A stretch of DNA of 14,683 nucleotides from Aquiflexum sp041751335 (GTDB taxonomy: Bacteria; Bacteroidota; Bacteroidia; Cytophagales; Cyclobacteriaceae), in the NCBI RefSeq assembly GCF_041751335.1, contig NZ_JBGSXS010000276.1, positions 1 through 14,683 of the forward strand, given 5' to 3'. Below are positions 6,675 to 13,856 of the stretch, piece after piece. The notes beneath the pieces are model-generated. The model was not told the origin of the DNA and searched no databases. It saw only the letters and a program-made list of their open reading frames with translations. The translations under genes were made by a program, and so were the position numbers. Position 1 is the stretch's first letter. Every line of letters starts with the position of its first letter.

Positions 6675-9413
6675 TCAGGGTTTGGTCAAGAATTCATCCA
6701 AGTTCAACAAAGCATTGGCAACTATGGTAAATGCAGCTAGTTCAGCGCTCTTTTCGTTCGCATCATCAGGTATCAATTCAGCCATTAATTCCGGTTTTTT
6801 CTGGTATTCAGAAAGGGCCTCATCGTATAAGGAATGAAAAATTGCGATTTTACTTGGGCTGATAGGGGATACCATACATAATTCATATCCAAAAGCGATT
6901 GCCTTTAAAGGGTCATCATTTGAATGTTTTTTCATTTTTTGACCCAAATGAAATGCAGCTTCCATAAAAACGGGATCGTTTAAAGTAACCAAAGCCTGCA
7001 AGGGTGTATTGGTCACAATCCTTTTACTGACACAGACTTCTCTGCTGCCTGCATCAAAGGTGATGAACGATGGGTAAGGACTGGTCCTCTTTAAAAAAGT
7101 ATAGACTGCTCTTCGATGTTTATCTTCGCCTTCACTTAACTTCCATGATTCCCCGTTATAGACTGTTTCCCAGATTCCTTCTGGCTGAAAAGGCATCACC
7201 GGTGCCCCATACATTTCTTGGCTTAACAATCCCGAAACATATAAAGCTTGATCCCTGATCTGCTCTGAGCTCAACCTTATTCTTGGTCCACGGGCATACC
7301 ATTTGTTTTTTGGATCTTGTTGGTATAGTTCAGGGGATAAGTTTGATTTTTGTCTGTAGGTCTTGGATAGTACTATGGTTTTGATAAGTTTTTTCATGCT
7401 CCAGTCCAATTCATTCATAAAATTATAGGATAAGAAATCCAATAATTCCGGATGAGAGGGTGCCTCTGATTGGGTTCCCATATCCTCAATGCTGCTGATC
7501 AATCCCCTTCCAAAAAGCTGATCCCAGATTCTGTTCACAAAAGTTCGGGAAGTTAGAGGATTTTCCCTATCAGTCAGCCAATATGCCAATCCAAGACGGT
7601 TATTTGGCCAGTCAGGATTCCATGAATTCAGAGCTTCGGGTGTTTTTGGGTTTACCTCCTCCCCATGAAGCAGCCAATTTCCCCTTTCAAACACATGGGT
7701 TTTCCTTTGCATTAAAGAAGGGTTTTCAATCATGATGGGCAGCGTAGGGACCTTGCTGTTCAAAACTGAATTGAAACGATCATTAATTTCTTTGTAACCT
7801 TCTTTTTCTTTTCCTGGAAGACTGTTTACAAAAGCAAACCAAGTGATGGCACTTGTGGATTGTTGTGGGGACGCTTTTGGATTTTCTACTTTAATATAAA
7901 GGTCAACTGGAATCGGTATTTTTTTGAACGGAAAGGATTTAGTGACATTTGATGTTTTATCAATAATAAACTGGCTTAGGATTTCTCCTTCAGGGCCACC
8001 ATTTCTGATGGTCAATTTAGTTCCGTTTAAACCCGAATTGTAGTGCATCAATAGTTGATCCGCACCTTGTGTATCCACATTGCGCAAATAACAGGAACCA
8101 TCATGCCATAGCCCCAGCCATTTGGTATCAATCAGTTCGCCGTTAACAAAATCTTCACAAAGATGGGCATGATACTTTGGTTCTCTGAAATTGAAAAAAT
8201 CAGTAAGTGCTTCAGCTTGCTTTTTACTGCCATTGGAATTTGCCCAGCTTAAAACTGAAGCAATTTTTTCACGGTCTTCTTCTTCATAAAATCTCAGTTT
8301 GGGTTCCTCATCATGTGTATCTTCATCCCTTGTGTTGTTAAAAAAAGCGCTTAACTGAAAATATTCTTCATGTCTGAAAGGGTCATAAGGATGACTGTGG
8401 CATTGAACACATGCCATTGTCGTACTCTGCCAGACCTCAAAGGTAGTATTAACCCTGTCCAAGACAGCAGCGACCCGGAATTCTTCATCTTCGGTTCCAC
8501 CTTCATCATTATTCATCGTATTTCGGTGAAAAGCTGTGGCTATCATCTGATCCTGTGTAGGATTTGGTAATAGGTCTCCTGCCAATTGCTCGATGGTGAA
8601 TTCGTCAAAGGGTTTGTCATCATTAAATGCCTTGATTACCCAATCCCGATATTTCCACATCGTCCGTGAAACATCCCTTTCGTAGCCTTTGGTGTCTGCA
8701 TATCTGGCTAAATCCAACCACCATGAAGCCCATTTTTCCCCAAATGAAGGTGAATCCAAAAGTCTATCAACTAACTGTTCATAAGTGATTTTACCTGTCA
8801 ACCAATCATTCTGCAAAGCTTCTGTTGGCGGTAATCCGGTAATGTCCAAAGAAACCCGTCTCAACAACTTTCGGGAATCTTCATCCTCGGAAAATGAAAG
8901 TTTGTTTTCCTTTTGTTTTTCATGTATAAAAAAATCTATTCCCTGATATTTCTTTTTGGAATCCGAAAATCCAGCCTGTTGGCTTACCCAATTGACTGTT
9001 GGTTTTAGGACAGGATTATAGGCCCAATGTTTGCCCCATTTGGCTCCCTGTTTAATCCATTTGTGCAAGGTTTTGATTTCTTCATCTGTGAGTGATGCCC
9101 TATGATAAGGCATTCTCATTTCAGAGTCTTCCTCGTGCAGCCGTTTGATCAGTTCACTGTTTTTTGGATCTCCAGGAATGATGGCCGCTACACCTGACTT
9201 GGTAAGGGCAAGGGCTTCCTCCTCAAACAACACGCTGAACCCACCATTTTTCTTGACTCCTCCATGACAGGAAATACAGTGTTTATTCAAAATGGGTTTC
9301 ACCTCCGTGCTGAAATCTACCTGCTCTGATTGTCTGAAAATCAGAATCCCGGCAACAAGCAGAACCATTGCAGCAGTCAATAAACCTGTAATTTTCCTTT
9401 TTGGCATAAACAT
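6675..9413 (-). CDS. PSD1 and planctomycete cytochrome C domain protein (PSCyt1-DUF1549-CBM-like-DUF1553)
   Basis: A large membrane-anchored extracytoplasmic protein of 912 residues from the ATG at 9411-9413. A longer reading would start at TTG 9414-9416 and add one residue. One membrane helix spans about 8-26. Next comes a c-type haem domain with CISCH (46-50) and the RMPYH loop (100-104, Met101). DUF1549 (about 158-365) includes LRRVSLDITGLPPT (184-197) and a second CxxCH, CVQCHSHPYDPF (335-346). Residues about 425-530 look like a jelly-roll carbohydrate-binding (CBM6-like) insert: NVDTQGADQLLMHY, GTKLTIRNG. DUF1553 (about 605-905) begins NRLGLAYWLTDRENPLTSRTFVNRIW and has LSSEQIRDQAL (714-724). 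It is the first gene of the operon with DUF1501 and the DUF2231 protein. The haems imply redox activity; the substrate is unknown and a polysaccharide is inferred from the insert. Confidence 0.93.
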   Translation of the reverse strand: MFMPKRKITGLLTAAMVLLVAGILIFRQSEQVDFSTEVKPILNKHCISCHGGVKKNGGFSVLFEEEALALTKSGVAAIIPGDPKNSELIKRLHEEDSEMRMPYHRASLTDEEIKTLHKWIKQGAKWGKHWAYNPVLKPTVNWVSQQAGFSDSKKKYQGIDFFIHEKQKENKLSFSEDEDSRKLLRRVSLDITGLPPTEALQNDWLTGKITYEQLVDRLLDSPSFGEKWASWWLDLARYADTKGYERDVSRTMWKYRDWVIKAFNDDKPFDEFTIEQLAGDLLPNPTQDQMIATAFHRNTMNNDEGGTEDEEFRVAAVLDRVNTTFEVWQSTTMACVQCHSHPYDPFRHEEYFQLSAFFNNTRDEDTHDEEPKLRFYEEEDREKIASVLSWANSNGSKKQAEALTDFFNFREPKYHAHLCEDFVNGELIDTKWLGLWHDGSCYLRNVDTQGADQLLMHYNSGLNGTKLTIRNGGPEGEILSQFIIDKTSNVTKSFPFKKIPIPVDLYIKVENPKASPQQSTSAITWFAFVNSLPGKEKEGYKEINDRFNSVLNSKVPTLPIMIENPSLMQRKTHVFERGNWLLHGEEVNPKTPEALNSWNPDWPNNRLGLAYWLTDRENPLTSRTFVNRIWDQLFGRGLISSIEDMGTQSEAPSHPELLDFLSYNFMNELDWSMKKLIKTIVLSKTYRQKSNLSPELYQQDPKNKWYARGPRIRLSSEQIRDQALYVSGLLSQEMYGAPVMPFQPEGIWETVYNGESWKLSEGEDKHRRAVYTFLKRTSPYPSFITFDAGSREVCVSKRIVTNTPLQALVTLNDPVFMEAAFHLGQKMKKHSNDDPLKAIAFGYELCMVSPISPSKIAIFHSLYDEALSEYQKKPELMAELIPDDANEKSAELAAFTIVANALLNLDEFLTKP

Positions 9414-9427
9414 CAATCTAAGCCCTT

Positions 9428-9457
9428 CAAATTAAATAATTTATGGAAAGGAAGCAA
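9428..9457 (-). promoter_or_regulatory. Promoter-like element for the PSD1 operon
   Basis: On the minus strand a TTG (9455-9457) is followed, after exactly 19 nt, by TTAATTTG (9428-9435). This matches the Bacteroidota housekeeping promoter (TTG, about 19 nt, TAnnTTTG) with one mismatch. Transcription would start about 9 nt before the ATG of the PSD1 gene, giving a very short leader. The match is by eye only. Confidence 0.35.
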
Positions 9458-9560
9458 GTGGGGAGGTACAAGGTAGGTTTAGTGAACCGCAAAAGGGACA
9501 AAAGGGAACAAAAGGTTTAATTCCGTCAGGAATGGCCGATATTATAACTCGGGATCACAG

Positions 9561-9648
9561 AAACTAATAGCTTTTCTATCCGATAAAATTATTAGTTTTA
9601 ATCAGCTAGGGCACTCTGCAAGAGTGGCTCTAGCTGATTAAAACGAAT
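9561..9648. repeat. Large palindrome with a competing upstream hairpin at the tdh 3' end
   Basis: A 14-bp perfect inverted repeat, ttttaatcagctag at 9596-9609 and ctagctgattaaaa at 9630-9643. The pairing continues inward (gcactct against agagtggc, with one bulge and a gca loop) and outward to about 9591 and 9648 with one mismatch. The tdh stop codon (9638-9640) lies inside the distal arm. A second inverted repeat, aaactaata at 9561-9569 with tattagttt at 9590-9598, shares bases with it, so the two hairpins cannot form together. It probably ends tdh transcription, but no clean U-run follows on the minus strand. Confidence 0.6.
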
Positions 9649-10585
9649 AAGAAGGCAAATGCTTCAAAATATCCCCAGTCATATTTTCAAGGTCAAAGTC
9701 ATGTTTCCAGCCCCAATGCTCCCTTGCTTTGGAATCATCAATGGTATCCGGCCAAGAGTCCGCGATGACCTGCCTGAAATCAGGTTTGTAACTGATAGTG
9801 AAATCAGGGTAATGGGTTTTGATGCTTTCGAATATTTCTTTTGGGGAAAAACTCATCGCCGAAAGGTTGTAGCTGGACCTGATCAGTACTTTTTCTTTGG
9901 GTGAATGCATCAGGTCCAAAGTTGCTTTGATGGCATCAGGCATGTACATCATAGGCAGGTATGAATCCTCGCTGAGAAAAGAAACAAAATGGGCTCCGGC
10001 TATTGCTTTGTGGTAAATATCCACAGCATAGTCAGTAGTTCCACCACCAGGAAGTGATTTATAGCCAATCAGACCGGGATATCTTAAACTTCTCACATCT
10101 ACCCCAAACTTCTGAAAATAATATTCACACCATCTTTCTCCGGCCTGTTTGGAAATGCCATAGACAGTATTGGGTTCTTTGACACAATATTGAGGCGTAT
10201 TGACTTTTGGGGTGTTTGGACCAAAAACGGCGATGGAAGAGGGCCAATAGATTTTGTCCAGTTTTTCTTCTTTGGCAAGTTCTAAGATAAAAAGTAAGCT
10301 CTCCATATTGAGATGCCAGGCAAAAAGGGGATTCTGTTCTCCGGTAGCGGATAGGACAGCGGCCAAGTGGTAAATCTGCTTGACATTTTCATCTTTCACG
10401 AGTTTTCTCACGGCATCCTTATCCATCACATCCAAAACTGATGTTCTGCAAAAATTCAGTTTTTCAAGTGATTGGGGATTGATGTCGGTGGCAATGGTGT
10501 TGTCTCCGCCGTAAATATTTGCCAAAGCCTGCGTCAGTTCCGAACCCAATTGTCCGGCTGCACCAATAATTAGAACTCTCTCCAT
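9638..10585 (-). CDS. tdh: SDR-family L-threonine 3-dehydrogenase (NAD-dependent epimerase-like)
   Basis: A 315-residue extended short-chain dehydrogenase predicted to oxidise L-threonine to 2-amino-3-ketobutyrate with NAD+. The Rossmann motif GAAGQLG (8-14) is near the N-terminus, YHLAAVLSATGE (72-83) follows, and the catalytic set is PSS (115-117) with Tyr142 and Lys146 in VYGISK. The RYPGLIGYKSLPGGGTTDYA block (168-187) and YMPDAI (214-219) are typical of the SDR-type threonine dehydrogenases known from Flavobacterium and relatives. The strongest support is its position: it is divergent from kbl, the next enzyme of the pathway, with 149 bp between the starts. The ATG is at 10583-10585. A related UDP-sugar epimerase is the alternative but is unlikely given the neighbour. 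Confidence 0.9.
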   Translation of the reverse strand: MERVLIIGAAGQLGSELTQALANIYGGDNTIATDINPQSLEKLNFCRTSVLDVMDKDAVRKLVKDENVKQIYHLAAVLSATGEQNPLFAWHLNMESLLFILELAKEEKLDKIYWPSSIAVFGPNTPKVNTPQYCVKEPNTVYGISKQAGERWCEYYFQKFGVDVRSLRYPGLIGYKSLPGGGTTDYAVDIYHKAIAGAHFVSFLSEDSYLPMMYMPDAIKATLDLMHSPKEKVLIRSSYNLSAMSFSPKEIFESIKTHYPDFTISYKPDFRQVIADSWPDTIDDSKAREHWGWKHDFDLENMTGDILKHLPSYSF

Positions 10586-10634
10586 ATTTAAAATTACTAT
10601 CTACGGGTCTCACAGGACCATAGATGTTTTTGAT

Positions 10635-10663
10635 TATATTTGGGACTGAATGGCGCAAAAATA
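10635..10663. promoter_or_regulatory. Two divergent -7-like boxes between tdh and kbl
   Basis: TATATTTG at 10635-10642 on the plus strand (toward kbl) and TATTTTTG at 10663-10656 on the minus strand (toward tdh) both match TAnnTTTG exactly. Neither has a clear TTG at the expected -33 distance, so the calls are weak. If both are real, the two transcripts would begin within a few bases of each other and could be coregulated. Confidence 0.3.
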
Positions 10664-10734
10664 GTGATTTCAATGAATGAATTTCACTTTATTTCCATTA
10701 GTGTTTTTTCTTTTACAATCAATATCCATAAAAA

Positions 10735-11931
10735 ATGTACGATACCCTAAAACCCAAATTAGAAAAAGAGTTGAAAGAAATTGTTGATGCGGGACTTTTC
10801 AAAAAAGAGCGTGTCATCACTTCTCCCCAAGCTGCGGAGATTACCATTGCAGGAGGTCAAAAAGTTTTGAACTTCTGTGCCAACAATTACCTGGGGCTTT
10901 CTTCACATCCCAAAGTCATCGAAGCCGCCAAGAATGCCATTGATTCTCATGGTTTCGGATTGTCCTCGGTGAGGTTTATCTGTGGTACTCAGGATATCCA
11001 TAAGGAATTGGAAGCCAAGATTTCCAAATTTCTCGGCATGGAGGATACCATATTATATGCAGCGGCTTTTGATGCCAATGGGGGAGTTTTCGAACCGCTT
11101 TTCGGACCTGAGGATGCCATCATATCGGATGCGCTGAACCATGCCTCCATCATCGATGGGGTCAGGTTATGCAAGGCCATGCGGTTCCGCTATCAGCACA
11201 ATGACATGGAAGACCTTGAAGAACAATTGAAGGATGCGGTAGCCAAAGGTGCCCAACAAAAGATAATTGTAACAGACGGCGTTTTTTCCATGGATGGCAC
11301 CATTGCCCAATTGGATAAAATAGTTGCATTGGCTGAGAAATACGATGCCCTGGTAATGTCGGATGAATGTCATTCAACCGGATTTATGGGCAAGACAGGC
11401 AGAGGTGTTCATGAATATAGGAATGTGATGGGCAGGGTTGACATTATCACCGGAACCTTAGGTAAAGCCCTGGGAGGAGCTTCGGGCGGTTTTACTTCAG
11501 GTAGAAAAGAAATTGTTGAACTGCTGAGACAAAGGTCAAGACCATATCTTTTTTCCAATACTTTGGCACCCTCTATCACAGGAGCTTCGATTGCAGTTTT
11601 TGACCTGCTATCAGAGACTACGGAACTGAGGGACAAGCTGGAAGAAAACACCACATACTTCCGGGCAAAGATGACCGAAGCGGGATTTGATATCAAGCCG
11701 GGTGAACATGCCATTGTACCGATCATGTTGTATGATGCAGTCCTTTCCCAAAAAATGGCAGAGAAATTACTCGAAAAAGGAATCTATGTGATCGGCTTCT
11801 ATTTCCCTGTGGTACCAAAGGGTCAGGCAAGAATCCGTGTGCAGATTTCTGCAGGACATGACAGACATCACTTAGATCAGGCGATTGAAGCTTTCGTGGA
11901 AGTTGGGAAGGAATTGGGGGTGATTGAATAG
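10735..11931 (+). CDS. kbl: Glycine C-acetyltransferase (2-amino-3-ketobutyrate CoA ligase)
   Basis: A PLP enzyme of the alpha-oxoamine synthase family that cleaves 2-amino-3-ketobutyrate with CoA to glycine and acetyl-CoA. The 398-residue length is standard. Motifs visible: NFCANNYLGL (46-55), GFGLSSVRFICGTQ (73-86), DALNHASIIDG (132-142) with PLP-stacking His136, DECHSTGFMG (210-219) with Asp210, and TLGKALGGASGG (241-252) with the Schiff-base Lys244. The SSVRFICGTQ form fits KBL rather than BioF or serine palmitoyltransferase. The divergent tdh supplies its substrate. The start region is A-rich (cataaaaaATG), as is common in Bacteroidota. A terminator follows within 6 nt. Confidence 0.96.
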   Translation: MYDTLKPKLEKELKEIVDAGLFKKERVITSPQAAEITIAGGQKVLNFCANNYLGLSSHPKVIEAAKNAIDSHGFGLSSVRFICGTQDIHKELEAKISKFLGMEDTILYAAAFDANGGVFEPLFGPEDAIISDALNHASIIDGVRLCKAMRFRYQHNDMEDLEEQLKDAVAKGAQQKIIVTDGVFSMDGTIAQLDKIVALAEKYDALVMSDECHSTGFMGKTGRGVHEYRNVMGRVDIITGTLGKALGGASGGFTSGRKEIVELLRQRSRPYLFSNTLAPSITGASIAVFDLLSETTELRDKLEENTTYFRAKMTEAGFDIKPGEHAIVPIMLYDAVLSQKMAEKLLEKGIYVIGFYFPVVPKGQARIRVQISAGHDRHHLDQAIEAFVEVGKELGVIE

Positions 11932-11936
11932 AATAA

Positions 11937-11976
11937 AAAACCCGTGCCATGCTTTGGGTGTCTTGGGACGGGTTTT
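11937..11976 (+). terminator. Terminator after kbl
   Basis: An inverted repeat, aaaacccgtgcca at 11937-11949 against tgggacgggtttt at 11964-11976, with one mismatch in the stem, starting 5 nt after the kbl stop. The A- and T-runs on both flanks mean it could end transcription from either direction. Confidence 0.8.
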
Positions 11977-11993
11977 CTAACCTTAAGCATTTG

Positions 11994-12167
11994 TTAGGTT
12001 TTCGATTGGTGCTTTTTTTTTGCTCTTTCTTTCTTTACCGATTCGATCAGTTCCTCCAAATCCTTTTCAGTAGCGATTGACTTGGAGGTCAATTCCTTGG
12101 GGAAGTTTGTACTGCCTTTGTAGATGATCCAAAGGGATTTTTTTTGTATCAAAATCAAGATGTTTTT
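11994..12167 (-). pseudogene. Small decayed frame with charged C-terminal helix
   Basis: Minus-strand frame of 57 codons open from a TGA at 12168-12170 to TAA at 11994-11996. No ATG is present; TTG at 12156-12158 would give 54 residues. The product contains SLWIIYKGSTNFPKEL and then a highly charged helix, EKDLEELIESVKKERAKKK. Another minus-strand frame (12067-12171) also reads plausibly (KKHLDFDTKK...), and the two meet at an 8-base A-run, which suggests a frameshifted or decaying gene. I do not recognise the family. It could also be non-coding. Confidence 0.3.
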
Positions 12168-12170
12168 TCA

Positions 12171-12311
12171 AAGCCTATTTTTTTGAATTCAATTTTCTAA
12201 GGGATAAAGTCACAAATCCCTCTTAAATCAACAGGATTCCATTTCATTTCGCATTGGCGTAAACTCCTAAATAGGAAAATGGGGGGCATTGGAACCGGAT
12301 AGCAACAATGA
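12171..12311. other. Intergenic stretch without clear genes
   Basis: No frame of convincing length. A weak imperfect hairpin (taagggat near 12197 with atccctctta near 12218) is present. A short plus-strand frame reading EPDSNNELFTTEVPSPD (about 12291-12341) resembles coding sequence and may be a frameshifted part of the frame described next. Confidence 0.3.
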
Positions 12312-12491
12312 ATTATTTACCACCGAAGTACCGTCACCCGACTTGATACACCTGTAGAACAATTAACCGCAAGAATTGAAGAAGGTCCTGCTGATGGTGC
12401 CACGGTGTATTTTGAATGGAGCGATGTTCAGTTGGCTATTCCCGATAGCGAGGAAGCCGGAGATGTAGGGGGAGGGTCTTTAAAGCCATGA
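12312..12491 (+). pseudogene. Start-less frame overlapping the cheB-like start (ATGA)
   Basis: Plus-strand frame of 59 codons, opening after TGA 12309-12311 and ending at TGA 12489-12491. It has no ATG near its beginning. The product reads well as protein, with TRLDTPVEQLTARIEEGP, then ATVYFEWSDVQLAIPDSEE. Its stop overlaps the ATG of the methylesterase gene in an ATGA junction, the classical arrangement for translational coupling. The lack of a start and the presence of readable sequence in other frames just upstream suggest an N-terminally truncated or frameshifted gene that was once in an operon with the methylesterase. I do not recognise the family. Confidence 0.4.
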
Positions 12492-13093
12492 AAAATCAGA
12501 AACCAAAAAGTGCTGCAAAAGACTTTCCTGTCGTTTGCGTAGGCGGTTCGGCGGGTGGTCTTGATGCTTATACCGGCTTACTGAAGAATATGCCCGCGGA
12601 TATGGGTGTTGCTATCGTTATCGTGAATCATTTGAGGACTGTAGCCACCCTATTCCATGAGATTCTCCCACGATATACAAAGATGCCGGTTGAACTCATC
12701 ACTGAAAGACTGGACGTCCAGCCTAACCATGTGTTTATAATTCCGGAACAGCGTGATTTGCATGTACAGGATGATGAGTTCCGCTTAAAGCCTATATCAA
12801 AACCTAGGGGATGGCCCGACGTTATTACGGCTTTTCTGCGATCCCTTACCCAACATTGGGACGGTAAACTTATAGCTGTCATTGTCTCAGGCTATGATGG
12901 TGATGGGGCAGATGCGCTGTGCGGGATAAAGGAAGTCGGGGGCATTACCATCGCGCAAAAGCCCGACACTGCCAGTCAACCAGATATGCCTAAGAGTGCC
13001 ATAGCAAGCGGTTGTATAGATTTTATTCTGTCTCCTGAGGATATTGCCCAAGAAATTGTTCGGATTGCGCATGCTGACAAAGGAGAACGGTAA
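12488..13093 (+). CDS. Stand-alone CheB-type protein-glutamate methylesterase domain
   Basis: A 201-residue protein consisting only of a CheB catalytic domain; the usual N-terminal response-regulator domain is absent. CheB removes methyl groups from (or deamidates) chemoreceptor glutamates. The catalytic triad is intact by motif: Ser21 in CVGGSAGGLDA (17-27), His48 in VIVNH (44-48) and Asp139 in SGYDGDGA (134-141). PDMPKSAI (165-172) matches the conserved substrate-side loop. No methyltransferase (CheR), receptor or kinase gene is nearby, and without a receiver domain the protein cannot be switched by phosphorylation in the normal way. The base use (GCG, GGG, CCC, GGC codons) is richer in GC than the AT-rich sequence after 13.1 kb, consistent with transfer. 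It starts at an ATGA overlap with the preceding frame. Confidence 0.88.
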   Translation: MKNQKPKSAAKDFPVVCVGGSAGGLDAYTGLLKNMPADMGVAIVIVNHLRTVATLFHEILPRYTKMPVELITERLDVQPNHVFIIPEQRDLHVQDDEFRLKPISKPRGWPDVITAFLRSLTQHWDGKLIAVIVSGYDGDGADALCGIKEVGGITIAQKPDTASQPDMPKSAIASGCIDFILSPEDIAQEIVRIAHADKGER

Positions 13094-13159
13094 TAAATTT
13101 TAAGCTATTACCCTTTGAGGGTGAAATATGGTTTTGTGAAAGTGAGGTATATGCGTCAG

Positions 13160-13173
13160 GACACTCACATGGG
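13160..13173 (+). repeat. 14-bp direct repeat, left copy
   Basis: gacactcacatggg, identical to 14014-14027. The left copy overlaps the last 9 bases of hepT (stop codon at 13165-13167). The pair brackets the toxin-antitoxin genes. Confidence 0.7.
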
Positions 13174-13509
13174 CTCATCCAATAATCCAATCACTTCGTT
13201 TTTTAATTTAAGAAGATGGTTTATTACAATGCTCCAAATTAAGTCATCAGATATTTTATCATATCCATGAATAATCCGGTTACGGGTAGCAATAATTTTT
13301 CCGGTATTTTCAAGTTTGAAGTTTTTATCCTTTTTAAGAATTCGATTAACAGCTTCACCTATTATTTCCAAATTCCTCTCAATAGCTCTCTTAGTTTTGA
13401 TATCAGTAATGTAATCCTTAAAAATTCTTGGCTTGTCATCGTAGTAGCTATCAATTTCATTTATTGATTGTAAGATATCATAAAGCCAAGTTTTTATCTC
13501 ATCATCCAT
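13165..13509 (-). CDS. hepT: HepT-like ribonuclease toxin (DUF86)
   Basis: A 114-residue all-helical HEPN-fold protein. The RNase signature R-x4-H-x-Y is present as RNRIIHGY (Arg76, His81, Tyr83). IERNLEIIGEAVNRI (43-57) is the conserved helix of DUF86. In the characterised system the toxin cleaves RNA, and the partner MntA blocks it by attaching AMP to the motif tyrosine, here Tyr83. The gene overlaps the end of mntA by 8 bp in the same direction, so the two are translationally linked with the antitoxin first. No truncation is visible. The last bases lie in a 14-bp direct repeat. Confidence 0.92.
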   Translation of the reverse strand: MDDEIKTWLYDILQSINEIDSYYDDKPRIFKDYITDIKTKRAIERNLEIIGEAVNRILKKDKNFKLENTGKIIATRNRIIHGYDKISDDLIWSIVINHLLKLKNEVIGLLDEPM

Positions 13510-13801
13510 ATATCAAACGTTTTGAAGCATCAATCGATTTTCTCAAATAAGGATTATTTACTGCTTTATCCTCCAATAGATCTATCTTCCTTTTGAGTAA
13601 TTTTTCCATTGATGTTTTAAAATCAAAATAATTGTCAGCGTAGTCGTAGAGGTCAACTCCTGAGAAATCCACCAATAAATCTATATCGCTTGATTTTTTA
13701 AAATTATCAGTCAGAACAGAACCGAATACAAACAAACTTGCCACTTTATGCTTATTACATAAATCACTGATCTTATCCAAGTTTTTTTCTATTATGCTCA
13801 T
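13502..13801 (-). CDS. mntA: MntA-like nucleotidyltransferase antitoxin
   Basis: A 99-residue minimal nucleotidyltransferase. The active-site motif GS-x10-D-x-D is exact: Gly27-Ser28, then Asp39-Ile-Asp41 in SSDIDLLVDF, with a likely third carboxylate Asp74 in RKIDLL. The family AMPylates the tyrosine of HepT. I start it at ATG 13799-13801. A TTG two codons upstream (13805-13807) could extend it but overlaps a possible promoter box. It is immediately upstream of hepT with an 8-bp overlap. Confidence 0.92.
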   Translation of the reverse strand: MSIIEKNLDKISDLCNKHKVASLFVFGSVLTDNFKKSSDIDLLVDFSGVDLYDYADNYFDFKTSMEKLLKRKIDLLEDKAVNNPYLRKSIDASKRLIYG

Positions 13802-13804
13802 ACC

Positions 13805-13812
13805 CAAAAATA
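13805..13812 (-). promoter_or_regulatory. Possible -7 box at the mntA start
   Basis: TATTTTTG on the minus strand fits TAnnTTTG exactly and ends 3 nt before the mntA ATG. A start of transcription at the usual distance would give a leaderless or nearly leaderless message. No matching upstream TTG is present, so the call is weak. Confidence 0.25.
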
Positions 13813-13856
13813 CTATTTTTTATAATTCTATTGAAAAATATTATTTTGTTAGGGGT

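Noticed and set aside
6526..6837. Plus-strand frame across the PSD1/DUF1501 junction
   Set aside because: It spans the 3' end of one real gene and the 5' end of another, with no family features.
11409..11726. 105-residue minus-strand frame inside kbl
   Set aside because: Antisense shadow of a complete and clearly recognised gene.
13110..13122. Small hairpin accct-ttg-agggt after the CheB-like gene, considered as a terminator
   Set aside because: The stem has only 5 bp and no T-run follows.
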